Shown here one piece after another: positions 1 through 8,347 of a stretch of 64,000 nucleotides of DNA (position 1 is its first letter; each line of letters opens with the position of its first letter). The translations under genes and the position numbers were made by a program. This DNA is from Flavobacterium psychrophilum. GTDB taxonomy: Bacteria; Bacteroidota; Bacteroidia; Flavobacteriales; Flavobacteriaceae. The notes beneath the pieces were generated by a model. The model saw only the letters and a list, made by a program, of their open reading frames with translations. It did not search any database and had not been told where the DNA came from. The stretch spans positions 1 to 64,000 of the forward strand of contig CAMDDB010000011.1 of the NCBI GenBank assembly GCA_945890865.1, in the 5' to 3' direction.

Positions 1-178
1 AAACCGGTTGTTCTGTAATTTTTTCGTTAAGTCCAAAAATAACATGTAAGGTTTGAATCATAGAAACCATCATTAATGTTGAAAAAAAAGCGTAAAAAAT
101 ATTGTAAAAAATATTCATTACAATGTCTTTTCTGTAATTCAGAGTTAACGGAATTATTTTTTTTAAATTTTCGTCCAT
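1..178 (-). CDS. ABC transporter, N-terminal fragment (runs off the left edge)
   Basis: An open frame starts with ATG at 178 on the minus strand and runs off the window after 59 codons. It begins MDENLKKIIPLTLNYRKDIV and continues into a hydrophobic stretch (about residues 19-45) that could be a first transmembrane helix. This pattern of a basic amphipathic start followed by TM1 is what MsbA-like lipid/peptide exporters of flavobacteria look like. The ATPase domain would lie outside the window, so the assignment rests only on the N-terminus. The start codon abuts the stop codon of the phospho-sugar mutase gene (stop at 179-181), so the two are almost certainly co-transcribed. Confidence 0.5.
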   Translation of the reverse strand, partial: MDENLKKIIPLTLNYRKDIVMNIFYNIFYAFFSTLMMVSMIQTLHVIFGLNEKITEQPV

Positions 179-1906
179 TTAGTTTAATTTCATTGAGGAT
201 ATGATTCCAGCAATTTTGTTGTCTAGTTCTTTTTCTATAGCAACAGCGTTTTCAATGGTATCTAAAGCACCATTTACGCTGAAATAGAATTTAATTTTTG
301 GCTCAGTACCACTGGGTCTAGCGCAAATTTTACTACCATCTTCCAAATAGTAAATCAATACGTTTGATTTGGGGATATTAATTTCAAATTCTTCAGCATT
401 CATAATATCTTTTCCTTTAGAAGATTGATAGTCTTCTATACAGATCACGCGTTGACCGTTAATTGTTGTCATAGGATTTTCACGTAAATCTAGCATAATC
501 TGTTTGATTTCGTTGGCTCCTTCTATCCCTTTTTTAGTTATGGAAATTAAGTGTTCTTTATAAAAACCAAAATCTATATATAAATTCAGTAGTTCTTGAT
601 ATAAGGAACTTCCTGATGCCTTTGCTTGCGCGGCAATTTCACTTAGTAATAATACGGCGCCAACAGCATCTTTATCGCGAACGGCATCACCTACCATGAA
701 TCCAAAACTTTCTTCACCACCCCCAATAAATTGCTGATTTGGGAAGTCTTTAATGAATTTAGCTATCCATTTAAAGCCTGTTAAACCCACTTTACATTCC
801 ACATCATAAGCGGCGGCTAGTTCTAACATCATGGGTGTAGAAACAATAGTAGAACCAATAAATTCATTTCCTTTGTATAGATCATTCCGTTTCCATTGTT
901 CCAATAAGAATGCGGTCATGATAACCATGGTTTGATTTCCGTTTAATAATTTTATGTTGCCCTCTAAATCACGAACGGCAACTCCCAAACGATCCGAATC
1001 TGGGTCGGTTCCCACGACGATATCGGCACCAATTTTATTTGCTAAAGCTATAGCCATTGACAAAGCTTCTGGTTCTTCAGGATTCGGCGATTTTACAGTT
1101 GGAAAATCTCCATCAGGTTCTGCTTGTTCAGGAACGATATTCACATCGTTATATCCTGCTTTTGCTAATACATTTGGTATCGATTTAATCGATGTACCGT
1201 GCAAAGAAGTATAAACGATTTTTAAATTTTCTTTCGCTTGTGTGGGCGTTGTAAAGCTTGCATTTTCGATTGTAGATTGGATAAAAGCAGCATCAACCTT
1301 TGAATCGATATATTCAATTAATTGGTTGTTGGCTTCAAAATGGATTTCGTTGTAGTTTAACGCTTCAATCAGTTTGATAATTTCGGCGTCTTGCGGCGGA
1401 ACCAATTGGCCGCCATCTTGCCAATAAACCTTATAGCCGTTATATTCGGGCGGGTTGTGAGAAGCTGTTAGTACAATGCCAGCATGACAGTTTAAATAAC
1501 GAACTGCAAACGATAGTTCTGGCGTTGGGCGCATATCTGAAAACAAATATACATGAATTCCGTTAGCCGAAAATACATCCGCCACCACTTTTGCTAAGGT
1601 GTCGCTGTTGTGTCGGCAATCATAGGCAATAGCTACTTTTAGTGCTTCGTTTGGAAAAGTTTGATGCAAGTAATTGGATAATCCTTGTGTGTTTTTTCCA
1701 AGGGTATATTTATTAATGCGATTGGTGCCTACGCCCATTACTCCCCGCATGCCACCGGTTCCAAATTCTAAGTTTTTATAAAAACTTTCTTCCAACTCTT
1801 TTGGTGCTGAAGTCATCATTTCATGGATGGCTTTTTGTGTGGCCTCATCAAATGTGTGGGTCAACCATTCGTTTACTTTGTTTAATATACTTTGTTCAAT
1901 ATGCAT
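179..1906 (-). CDS. phospho-sugar mutase (phosphoglucomutase/phosphomannomutase family)
   Basis: This 575-residue alpha-D-phosphohexomutase interconverts hexose 1- and 6-phosphates in the cytoplasm, feeding glycan and nucleotide-sugar synthesis. The active-site serine loop TASHNPPEYNGYK lies near residue 149, the metal-binding loop GTDPDSDRLG near residue 300, the sugar-specificity loop GGGEESFGF in the third domain, and the phosphate-binding RPSGTEPK near the C-terminus. Length is usual for the long phosphoglucomutase-2-like branch. I take ATG 1906 (MHIEQ...) as the start. A TTG start eight codons upstream would overlap the preceding gene. It sits 4 nt after the ORF6N remnant and directly before an ABC exporter gene, in an operon with a GT2 glycosyltransferase, which points to envelope glycan synthesis. 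The exact sugar cannot be read from the sequence. Confidence 0.92.
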   Translation of the reverse strand: MHIEQSILNKVNEWLTHTFDEATQKAIHEMMTSAPKELEESFYKNLEFGTGGMRGVMGVGTNRINKYTLGKNTQGLSNYLHQTFPNEALKVAIAYDCRHNSDTLAKVVADVFSANGIHVYLFSDMRPTPELSFAVRYLNCHAGIVLTASHNPPEYNGYKVYWQDGGQLVPPQDAEIIKLIEALNYNEIHFEANNQLIEYIDSKVDAAFIQSTIENASFTTPTQAKENLKIVYTSLHGTSIKSIPNVLAKAGYNDVNIVPEQAEPDGDFPTVKSPNPEEPEALSMAIALANKIGADIVVGTDPDSDRLGVAVRDLEGNIKLLNGNQTMVIMTAFLLEQWKRNDLYKGNEFIGSTIVSTPMMLELAAAYDVECKVGLTGFKWIAKFIKDFPNQQFIGGGEESFGFMVGDAVRDKDAVGAVLLLSEIAAQAKASGSSLYQELLNLYIDFGFYKEHLISITKKGIEGANEIKQIMLDLRENPMTTINGQRVICIEDYQSSKGKDIMNAEEFEINIPKSNVLIYYLEDGSKICARPSGTEPKIKFYFSVNGALDTIENAVAIEKELDNKIAGIISSMKLN

Positions 1907-1910
1907 ATTC

Positions 1911-2409
1911 TTATTTCTTTTTGAAGCCAATTTTGCTTCTTTCTTTTTGTTCTATATTTTTCTGATTATTGTCCATCAGATAGTTTAAAGCTTTGTATAT
2001 TTCTGGAAATTGTTGTTCAATTTCTGATACTCTATTTGTGATTTCTTCCAAAGATAAAATTGAATTTCTTATCACAACAAAAGTTCTCATAATTGCAATA
2101 TTTACTTCAATCGCTTTCTTTGAATTTAATACAGAAGATAACATGGCAACGCCTTGCTCTGTAAAAGCAAAAGGCATATATCTTGTTCCACCGTAACTTG
2201 AGGTCACAAATTGTGACCTCAAGTTGTCAAATTCTTCTTTTTGTAAGTTCAAACATAAAATCATCAGGAAATCGTTCTACATTTCTTCTTACAGCTTGTT
2301 TTAAAACTTTAGTTTCAATTTGATAAAGAAATGCTAAATCAAAATCTAGCATAACTTTCTGATTTCTAATTATATAAATTTTGTTGTTGATAATCTCTAA
2401 TTTTTGCAT
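1911..2409 (-). pseudogene. ORF6N-domain protein, broken by a +1 frameshift
   Basis: Two overlapping minus-strand frames together make one ORF6N-domain protein. The first (ATG 2409, MQKLEIINNKIYIIRNQKVM...) ends at a TGA near 2228 after FPDDFMFELTKRRI. The second frame resumes with ...EEFDNLRSQ and runs to 1911 with the family's RYMPFAFTEQGVAMLSSVL motif. Removing one A from the run of five A's (about 2240-2246, reading ACAAAAAGAAGAA) restores FELTKEEFDNLRSQ, so a single-base insertion explains the break. ORF6N domains are DNA-binding-associated modules common in phages and scattered in Bacteroidota chromosomes. The gene lies in a sugar operon between a glycosyltransferase and a phospho-sugar mutase. 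It could be a real pseudogene, a phase-variable allele or a sequencing error in the homopolymer. Confidence 0.8.
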
Positions 2410-2447
2410 GGCGTATATAATTAAAAGTTTAAAATTCTCTTTTACTC

Positions 2448-3401
2448 TCAACTCTGAACTCCTAACTCCTCACTAATCTTATAACGCTCTTCATTGTTTT
2501 TGGTTCGTAAGATGATTTCGCCTAAAAACCCAGCTAAGAATAATTGAGTTCCAATTAGCATGGCAGTTAACGACAAATAAAATTGTGGTCTTTCGGTGAT
2601 TAATCTTCCTGAGGTATTGATGAATAATTTGTCGATTCCTAAATAGAACGCGAATAAAAATCCAATTACAAACATGATTGAACCTAATAATCCGAAAAGA
2701 TGCATAGGTCGTTTTCCAAAAGTAGAAATGAACCAAATCGTAATCAAATCTAAGAAGCCATTGATGAAACGGCTCATCCCAAATTTTGAATTACCGTATT
2801 TTCTAGCTTGGTGAATTACAATCTTTTCTCCAATTTTTGAAAACCCAGCATTTTTAGCTAAAACAGGGATGTAGCGGTGCATTTCTCCCGATACTTCAAT
2901 GTTTTTAACAACAATATTTTTATAGGCTTTTAATCCACAATTAAAATCGTTCAAAGTAACACCCGAAGTTTTTCGTGCTGCCCAATTGAATAATTTTGAG
3001 GGAATATTTTTTGCCACTACAGAATCGTAACGTTTTTTCTTCCAACCCGAGACCAAGTCATAATTATCCTCTGTAATTAAACGGAATAATTCTGGAATTT
3101 CATCGGGACTGTCTTGTAAATCGGCATCCATTGTGATAATTACATCACCTTGCGCTTTGGCAAAACCCGCGTGTAGCGCTTGTGATTTTCCATAGTTTCT
3201 TAAAAAGCGAATCCCTTTTACATTTGGATTTTCTTTGGAAAGTTTAGAAATAGTTTGCCAAGAATCATCAGTACTGCCATCATCGATAAACAGAATTTCA
3301 TAAGTAAAGTTATGCGCCTGCATCACTTTTACGATCCAATGGTGTAATTCGGGTAACGATTCTTGTTCGTTTAATAAAGGGATAACAAGGGTTAAATTCA
3401 T
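2448..3401 (-). CDS. glycosyltransferase family 2 (DPM1/GtrB-like, membrane-anchored)
   Basis: This is a 317-residue GT-A glycosyltransferase. It starts MNLTLVIPLLNEQESLPEL and has the DDGSTDDSW nucleotide-binding motif near residue 42 and the DADLQDSP metal-binding motif near residue 95. Two C-terminal transmembrane helices (about residues 218-245 and 258-285) end in a short basic tail. This architecture matches polyprenyl-phosphate glycosyltransferases of the dolichol-phosphate-mannose synthase/GtrB/ArnC type, which load a sugar onto undecaprenyl phosphate on the inner face of the membrane. ATG 3401 is chosen over upstream in-frame codons that would overlap DUF4199. The donor sugar is not determinable. 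It follows a DUF4199 gene by 4 nt, and this pairing recurs in Flavobacteriaceae as far as I recall. Confidence 0.9.
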   Translation of the reverse strand: MNLTLVIPLLNEQESLPELHHWIVKVMQAHNFTYEILFIDDGSTDDSWQTISKLSKENPNVKGIRFLRNYGKSQALHAGFAKAQGDVIITMDADLQDSPDEIPELFRLITEDNYDLVSGWKKKRYDSVVAKNIPSKLFNWAARKTSGVTLNDFNCGLKAYKNIVVKNIEVSGEMHRYIPVLAKNAGFSKIGEKIVIHQARKYGNSKFGMSRFINGFLDLITIWFISTFGKRPMHLFGLLGSIMFVIGFLFAFYLGIDKLFINTSGRLITERPQFYLSLTAMLIGTQLFLAGFLGEIILRTKNNEERYKISEELGVQS

Positions 3402-3405
3402 GGAT

Positions 3406-3933
3406 TTAGAATACAGGTTTATTTTTTTTGAAAATAGCGGCAAGTATTAATCCAAATACAATTGAGCCTAAAAGCGATTTTAAAATACCATATAAAAGTC
3501 CAATAGTAGAAAACTGAGGAGTTTCTTTCATGCCGTCAATTGCTTTTTTGATTTCAGCTGCAGGTACGTTCCATTTTTGTAAATTTTCAACTTGGAATGT
3601 AATTAACGCCTCATGAATTAAGTCTCTGGTAGCGGTATCAATAAGGTTAAATAAAACGATGGAAAAAGAAGTGGAGATAAAGATCCCTATTAATGCTGAA
3701 ATAAAATAACCGGTAAATCCTTCTTTAAAAGTCATAAATTCCCCTAAATTTTTTCTTAATTCGAGCAACTGAAAAATGCCAATCACAAGAAAAACAAGCA
3801 ATACAATCAAACCTAACCACATATTGATAAATAGCTTGTAATCTACTACATACAATGCAATTATGTAAAATACACTGAATAATCCGCTGATTACTCCGTA
3901 TTTAATTCCGTTTTTTTTGATAATTTCGTTCAT
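3406..3933 (-). CDS. DUF4199 family membrane protein
   Basis: This 175-residue integral membrane protein is predicted to have four transmembrane helices (about residues 9-28, 33-54, 71-93 and 143-166). It has a soluble loop between helices 3 and 4 carrying the family-like motif AEIKKAIDGMKETPQFS. The topology and the conserved FKEGFTGYFISALIG segment match DUF4199, a Bacteroidota family of unknown function that is commonly encoded next to a GT2 glycosyltransferase and a dihydroorotase. The start is ATG 3933 (MNEIIKKNGIKYGV). It is first in the operon, downstream of a clear TATATTTG element, and its stop lies 4 nt before the glycosyltransferase start. Function unknown. Confidence 0.85.
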   Translation of the reverse strand: MNEIIKKNGIKYGVISGLFSVFYIIALYVVDYKLFINMWLGLIVLLVFLVIGIFQLLELRKNLGEFMTFKEGFTGYFISALIGIFISTSFSIVLFNLIDTATRDLIHEALITFQVENLQKWNVPAAEIKKAIDGMKETPQFSTIGLLYGILKSLLGSIVFGLILAAIFKKNKPVF

Positions 3934-3958
3934 AGTTTTTTTTGGTTTAATTAATTTA

Positions 3959-3966
3959 CAAATATA
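3959..3966 (-). promoter_or_regulatory. Bacteroidota -7 element, DUF4199-glycosyltransferase operon
   Basis: Read on the minus strand this is TATATTTG, a perfect match to the TAnnTTTG -7 consensus. It lies 25 nt upstream of ATG 3933. Confidence 0.7.
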
Positions 3967-4044
3967 AGAATTCTTCTCGTTACTCAATTAGAGATAAAAA
4001 ATAAAAAAAAGTTACAGAAACATTGCTATATTAAAAATAAAATG

Positions 4045-4052
4045 TAGTTTTG
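4045..4052 (+). promoter_or_regulatory. Bacteroidota -7 element for rpmE2
   Basis: TAGTTTTG followed by GC fits TAnnTTTG. It would give a transcript start near 4058 and a roughly 100-nt leader before L31. Confidence 0.6.
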
Positions 4053-4159
4053 CACCCTAATTAAAAAGTTTATAAACCAAAAGGTTGTACTTTGTTTACA
4101 CCTCCACTTCGGTAGAGCCGCGAAATAAGATACGATCGTCAAATAAAAAGATTTGCAAA

Positions 4160-4411
4160 ATGAGAAAAGGTATTCACCCAGAAAATTACAGATTAGTAGC
4201 TTTTAAAGACATGTCAAATGAAGATGTTTTTATTACTAAATCTACAGTAGATACAAAAGAAACAATTACTCACGAAGGTGTTGAGTATCCTGTTTTTAAA
4301 ATGGAAATTTCTAGAACGTCTCACCCTTTTTACACTGGTAAATCTAAACTTATTGATACCGCAGGACGTATTGATAAATTCAACAGCAAATACGCTAAAA
4401 AAGCTAAATAA
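4160..4411 (+). CDS. rpmE2: 50S ribosomal protein L31 type B
   Basis: This 83-residue ribosomal protein is recognised by its start [17 protein letters not shown] and by the [20 protein letters not shown] segment. It lacks the CxxC zinc-ribbon cysteines of type-A L31 and carries the insertion typical of the zinc-independent type B, so ribosome assembly here does not need zinc at this protein. The start is ATG 4160. The frame is open 25 codons upstream, but that extension is not conserved-looking and begins inside the leader. It has its own promoter and is followed by a strong terminator, so it appears monocistronic. The roughly 100-nt 5' leader may be structured (see findings). Confidence 0.96.
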   Translation: MRKGIHPENYRLVAFKDMSNEDVFITKSTVDTKETITHEGVEYPVFKMEISRTSHPFYTGKSKLIDTAGRIDKFNSKYAKKAK

Positions 4412-4436
4412 TTTTTTGCTTTTTCAAAATATTAAG

Positions 4437-4464
4437 AAAGCTTCACTCAGGTGGAGCTTTTTTT
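4437..4464 (+). terminator. rho-independent terminator of rpmE2
   Basis: A 10-bp stem AAAGCTTCAC / GTGGAGCTTT (one T-G wobble) with a TCAG loop is followed by a T tract, 25 nt after the L31 stop. Confidence 0.85.
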
Positions 4465-4510
4465 ATGGAATAAATTGTATTTTTGATCTTTAGAATTAAT
4501 AAAATTACAA

Positions 4511-5686
4511 ATGAACTATATACTTTTTGACGGCACTGTTCGCAATGCATTATTGCCATTTACGTTTACTCGTCCTGTTGCAGATATTCGAATTGGAATA
4601 GTAACGATTCGCGAAAAATGGGAAAAATACTTGGGGTACACTACAACTACTTTAACAGAAGAGTATTTGATGGATAAATTTCCTATGGTAGAAATGGAAG
4701 ATAATGTTATGATTAATGCTTCTTTTTTGCCTAATCCTATTCTAGTTGAAATGATTCAAAATTTGAAACCCAATCAAGCAGTTGTTTTTACTGAAGAAAT
4801 AGTTGCTTTTTATACTAATAATACACAAGATGAATTTGATTTTGAACAATTTGAGTTGTTGCCTTTTGAAGGCGAATTATTTCGCATAGAACATACCTGG
4901 GACATCTTTGCAAAAAATGATCGTGCTATTAGAGAAGATTTTGAGTTGCTTACTGTTGATCGAACTTCGCAACCCATTCCTGAATCGGTGAATGTAATTG
5001 CGCCTGAAAATATTTTTATTGAAGAAGGGGCAAAATTAGAATTTGTAACTCTAAATGCGTCATCCGGACCCATTTACATTGGTAAGAATAGTGAAATCAT
5101 GGAAGGTTCTGTTATTCGTGGACCCTTTGCCTTATGTGAATCGGGTAGGGTAAAGCTGGCTACAAAAGTATACGGTGCAACTACCGTGGGGCCTCACGCT
5201 GTAATTGGGGGAGAAGTCAATAATTCGGTTCTTTTTGGATATTCAAACAAGGGCCATGATGGATTCTTAGGGAATTCAGTTTTAGGAGAATGGTGTAACT
5301 TAGGTGCCGATTCAAACAATTCAAATCTTAAAAATAATTACGAAGAGGTTCGTTTATGGAGTTATGAAACCGAAGGTTTTGCCAAAACAGGATTACAATT
5401 TTGTGGATTAATGATGGGAGACCATAGTAAATGTGGTATAAATACCATGTTTAATACGGGTACAGTAGTGGGTGTTTCAGCTAATATTTTTGGCGCCGGA
5501 TTTCCTAGAAATTTTGTACCTAGTTTTTCCTGGGGTGGAGCAGCGGGGTTTTCTACCTATCTAACTGAAAAAGCTTTTCAAACAGCAAAAATTGTAATGG
5601 CAAGAAGAAATGTCGAATTTACGGATCAGGAAGCGGCAATCTTATTGCATGTATTTGAAGAAACAAAAAAATTCAGAAAAGAATAG
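4511..5686 (+). CDS. GlmU-like putative sugar nucleotidyltransferase with left-handed beta-helix
   Basis: This 391-residue protein belongs to a Bacteroidota family annotated as GlmU-like. The N-terminal half starts MNYILFDGTVRNALLPFTFT, followed by the RPVADIRIGI motif. It resembles a degenerate nucleotidyltransferase fold but lacks the canonical GxGTRM glycine-rich loop of true GlmU/RmlA. The C-terminal half (about residues 165-360) has hexapeptide-repeat character, for example EGSVIRGPFALCE and VGPHAVIGGEV, indicating a left-handed beta-helix acyltransferase-like domain that usually trimerises. It may therefore not make UDP-GlcNAc itself. No promoter element is obvious directly upstream. 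Its role is inferred as nucleotide-sugar metabolism only by fold. Confidence 0.82.
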   Translation: MNYILFDGTVRNALLPFTFTRPVADIRIGIVTIREKWEKYLGYTTTTLTEEYLMDKFPMVEMEDNVMINASFLPNPILVEMIQNLKPNQAVVFTEEIVAFYTNNTQDEFDFEQFELLPFEGELFRIEHTWDIFAKNDRAIREDFELLTVDRTSQPIPESVNVIAPENIFIEEGAKLEFVTLNASSGPIYIGKNSEIMEGSVIRGPFALCESGRVKLATKVYGATTVGPHAVIGGEVNNSVLFGYSNKGHDGFLGNSVLGEWCNLGADSNNSNLKNNYEEVRLWSYETEGFAKTGLQFCGLMMGDHSKCGINTMFNTGTVVGVSANIFGAGFPRNFVPSFSWGGAAGFSTYLTEKAFQTAKIVMARRNVEFTDQEAAILLHVFEETKKFRKE

Positions 5687-5817
5687 TAATAATATGTACG
5701 ATTATACCAAAAAAGAATACGATTATTAATTAACTATTATCGTTTGGTGCTAATTTATTAAGTTTGTATTATTAAAATAAGATTTTTAGTTCTGTAGGGG
5801 GAATTTAAGAATTTTTT

Positions 5818-5849
5818 AAAAGGCTTGGCTTCGGTTGAGCCTTTTTTTT
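5818..5849 (+). terminator. terminator with UUCG tetraloop
   Basis: An AAAAGGCT / AGCCTTTT stem is extended by wobble pairs to a closing C(TTCG)G tetraloop, then T8. It lies 130 nt after the GlmU-like gene and just upstream of the mtaB promoter, separating the two transcripts. Confidence 0.85.
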
Positions 5850-5851
5850 AT

Positions 5852-5881
5852 TTTGGTACTATTAATTTTTCCTTAAATTTG
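5852..5881 (+). promoter_or_regulatory. promoter of mtaB
   Basis: The -33 TTTG at 5852-5855 and -7 TAAATTTG at 5874-5881 are separated by 18 nt, matching the Bacteroidota promoter pattern. The ATG follows 42 nt later. Confidence 0.75.
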
Positions 5882-5923
5882 CAGTTCAATTTTTTGACAA
5901 CGATTTCAAGAATTGAAATTAAT

Positions 5924-7243
5924 ATGGAAAACAAAAAAAAGGTTGCATTCTATACGTTAGGATGCAAATTAAACTTCTCAGAAACTTCTACTATTGCCCG
6001 TGATTTTCAAAACGAAGGTTTTGAACGGGTTGATTTTGAAGAAACCGCCGATATATATGTAATAAATACTTGTTCAGTTACGGATAATGCCGATAAACAA
6101 TTCAAACAAATTGTCAAAAAAGCAATGAAGTTGAATGATAAAGCATTTGTTGCTGCAGTGGGTTGTTATGCACAGTTAAAACCAGAAGAATTAGCTGCTG
6201 TAGATGGTGTTGATTTGGTTTTAGGAGCTACAGAAAAATTCAAAATTACCGATTATATTACAGATTTATCAAAAAACGATAGGGGTGAAGTACACTCGTG
6301 TGAAATTGAAGAAGCTGATTTTTACGTAGGTAGTTATTCGATTGGTGATCGAACGCGCGCTTTCTTAAAAGTTCAAGATGGATGTGATTATAAGTGTACT
6401 TATTGTACGATTCCATTAGCAAGAGGAATCTCTCGTAGTGATGCGCTTGAGAGTGTTTTGAAAAATGCACAAGAAATTTCGGAACAAGGTATCAAAGAAA
6501 TTGTATTGACCGGTGTAAATATTGGCGATTATGGAAAAGGAGAGTTTGGAAATAAAAAACACGAACACACCTTTCTAGATTTAGTCAAAGCTTTGGATGA
6601 GGTTGGAGGTATTGAACGCTTGCGAATTTCGTCGATTGAACCCAATCTTTTAAAAAATGAAACTATTAATTTTGTAGCCAATAGCCGAACATTCGTTCCT
6701 CATTTTCATATTCCACTTCAATCGGGTTCCAATGAAATATTAAAAAAAATGAAACGCCGCTATTTGCGTGAAGTTTACACAGATCGTGTAGCAAATATTC
6801 GCAAGGTAATGCCGCATGCCTGTATTGGTGTAGATGTTATTGTAGGTTTTCCAGGGGAAAGCGATGAGCATTTCTTAGAAACGTATCATTTTTTGAATGA
6901 ATTAGATATTTCGTATTTACATGTTTTTACTTATTCGGAACGAGATAATACAGAAGCCGCTGAAATGGATGGCGTCGTGCCGGCTAATGTTCGTTCAAAA
7001 AGAAGTAAAATGTTACGCGGACTTTCGGTAAAGAAACGACGCGCCTTTTATGAAAGTCAAATTGGGAGCAACCGAACGGTTTTATTTGAAAGCGAAAACA
7101 AAGAAGGCTACATCCACGGATTTACCGAAAATTATGTAAAAATAAAGACACCATGGGATCCTGCTCTTGTGAATACGCTTCAAAATGTTCAATTGACAAG
7201 AATTGATGAAGATGGAAGTGTACGAATTCAATTTATGCACTAA
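5924..7243 (+). CDS. mtaB: tRNA N6-threonylcarbamoyladenosine methylthiotransferase MtaB
   Basis: This 439-residue radical-SAM methylthiotransferase converts t6A37 to ms2t6A37 in tRNAs reading ANN codons. The N-terminal UPF0004 domain has three cluster-binding cysteines in TLGCKLN, NTCSVTD and VGCYAQ. The radical-SAM domain carries CDYKCTYC (CxxxCxxC, about residues 150-157), and a TRAM-like domain forms the C-terminus. The GCKLN start and the VTDNAD motif separate MtaB from MiaB and RimO. ATG 5924 (MENKKKVAFYTLGCK) is the start. A longer frame from 5825 would begin inside the terminator hairpin and ahead of the promoter. It is monocistronic by context. Confidence 0.95.
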   Translation: MENKKKVAFYTLGCKLNFSETSTIARDFQNEGFERVDFEETADIYVINTCSVTDNADKQFKQIVKKAMKLNDKAFVAAVGCYAQLKPEELAAVDGVDLVLGATEKFKITDYITDLSKNDRGEVHSCEIEEADFYVGSYSIGDRTRAFLKVQDGCDYKCTYCTIPLARGISRSDALESVLKNAQEISEQGIKEIVLTGVNIGDYGKGEFGNKKHEHTFLDLVKALDEVGGIERLRISSIEPNLLKNETINFVANSRTFVPHFHIPLQSGSNEILKKMKRRYLREVYTDRVANIRKVMPHACIGVDVIVGFPGESDEHFLETYHFLNELDISYLHVFTYSERDNTEAAEMDGVVPANVRSKRSKMLRGLSVKKRRAFYESQIGSNRTVLFESENKEGYIHGFTENYVKIKTPWDPALVNTLQNVQLTRIDEDGSVRIQFMH

Positions 7244-7284
7244 AGATTATTGGAACAAATCTAGTTAAAATGGCGCTATTTTTA

Positions 7285-7569
7285 TTAAATCATAAGTCCC
7301 GGTGGTAAAAGGGATCTATATTTTCTGTTTTTTCTAAAAAAACTAATAAATTTTGCATGAGTGGGAACTACTTTTAATTTTCGATCTTCTGCAATTTGAA
7401 GTACTTGAATGATAAATTCGAGGTGCAAGACTTCATCTTCATTTTTATTTGAACAAAACTTAGTTAAGAATAATTTTCGTTCTTGAATGGAATATTCAAT
7501 CGCTACTAAACCGGTTGAGGTAATTATTTCAAATTGTCTTAAAAGTTCATTATCTTTGATTTCCATCAT
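7285..7569 (-). CDS. small GNAT-like N-acetyltransferase (YjdJ type)
   Basis: This is a 94-residue protein. The segment after residue 50 (LHLEFIIQVLQIAEDRKLKV followed by VPTHAKFISFFRKNRKYRSL) resembles the tail of small GCN5-like acetyltransferases, where a lysine/valine/proline strand is followed by a helix holding FxRRH-type residues. The acetyl-CoA loop (GxGxG/A) expected in the middle is not recognisable, and the protein looks divergent or degenerate. Its TAAATTTG promoter is 17 nt upstream of the start. Two ATGs (7569 and 7566) are adjacent and cannot be distinguished. Its substrate is unknown. Confidence 0.6.
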   Translation of the reverse strand: MMEIKDNELLRQFEIITSTGLVAIEYSIQERKLFLTKFCSNKNEDEVLHLEFIIQVLQIAEDRKLKVVPTHAKFISFFRKNRKYRSLLPPGLMI

Positions 7570-7585
7570 TACAGCAATTATACTT

Positions 7586-7593
7586 CAAATTTA
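7586..7593 (-). promoter_or_regulatory. -7 element for the small GNAT-like gene
   Basis: TAAATTTG on the minus strand, 17 nt upstream of the gene's first ATG. Confidence 0.6.
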
Positions 7594-7617
7594 CGAATCT
7601 TTTTCCATATGGTCACC

Positions 7618-8286
7618 ATGAATAAAATTCCGGTTTATTTTATGCCCGGTTTAGCGGCAAGTTCTAAAATTTTTGAAAACATAATTTTGCCTGAATCTGA
7701 ATTTGAGATGCATTTTTTGGAGTGGATTTTGCCACAGGAAGGAGAGTGTATAGAAAGTTATGCTTTTAGGATGACACAAAAAATTCAACATGAAAATCCA
7801 GTATTAATTGGGGTTTCTTTCGGAGGGATATTAGTTCAAGAAATGGCTAAAATTATACCCACCCAAAAAGTAATCATAATTTCCAGTGTAAAGTCTCAGG
7901 CAGAGTTTCCAACGCATTTTAAAATCGCTCGAAGCACAAAAGCATATAAGTTAATTCCAACTCAACTGTTAGCAGATATTGAAAAATTGATTAAATATGC
8001 ATTTGGAGATAATATTGTAGCCAAGCGCATAAAGTTGTATGAAAAATATTTATCTGTGCGTGATAAAGGATATTTGGATTGGGCTATAGAAACAATTTTA
8101 TGTTGGAATCAAAAGGAAGCAGTTGCATCAATTATTCATATCCAAGGCGATAAAGATGAGGTATTTCCACTCAAACATATTCAAAATTGCATTGTTGTGA
8201 AAGGAGGAACACACATTATGATTCTCAATAAATTCAAATGGTTGAATGAAAATTTACCCAAATTAATTGTACAGCAAACGCAATAG
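7618..8286 (+). CDS. alpha/beta hydrolase
   Basis: This is a 222-residue cytoplasmic alpha/beta-hydrolase-fold protein. The oxyanion region MPGLAASS is near the N-terminus, the nucleophile elbow GVSFGG lies near residue 67 with Ser as nucleophile, and GGTHIM near residue 197 supplies the catalytic His. IHIQGDKDEVFP before it supplies the probable acid. It lacks a signal peptide and is shorter than typical lipases, suggesting a minimal lid. I prefer ATG 7618 (MNKIPVYFMPG), though an ATG three codons earlier at 7609 is possible. The gene faces a terminator shared with the convergent gene at 8348. Its substrate is unknown. Confidence 0.82.
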   Translation: MNKIPVYFMPGLAASSKIFENIILPESEFEMHFLEWILPQEGECIESYAFRMTQKIQHENPVLIGVSFGGILVQEMAKIIPTQKVIIISSVKSQAEFPTHFKIARSTKAYKLIPTQLLADIEKLIKYAFGDNIVAKRIKLYEKYLSVRDKGYLDWAIETILCWNQKEAVASIIHIQGDKDEVFPLKHIQNCIVVKGGTHIMILNKFKWLNENLPKLIVQQTQ

Positions 8287-8306
8287 ATAAAAAGTTACAG
8301 TCAAAA

Positions 8307-8332
8307 AAAAACACCCATACGGGTGTTTTTTT
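8307..8332. terminator. bidirectional terminator
   Basis: A perfect 10-bp stem AAAAACACCC / GGGTGTTTTT with an ATAC loop has A and T tracts on either side. It lies between convergent genes ending at 8286 and 8348. Confidence 0.88.
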
Positions 8333-8347
8333 GTATAATTTGAAAAG

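Noticed and set aside
2239-2247. Programmed frameshift in the ORF6N gene
   Set aside because: There is no slippery heptamer or downstream stimulator. A simple one-base insertion explains it.
5825-5923. N-terminal extension of mtaB from 5825
   Set aside because: It begins within the terminator hairpin and ahead of the promoter. ATG 5924 gives the conserved N-terminus.
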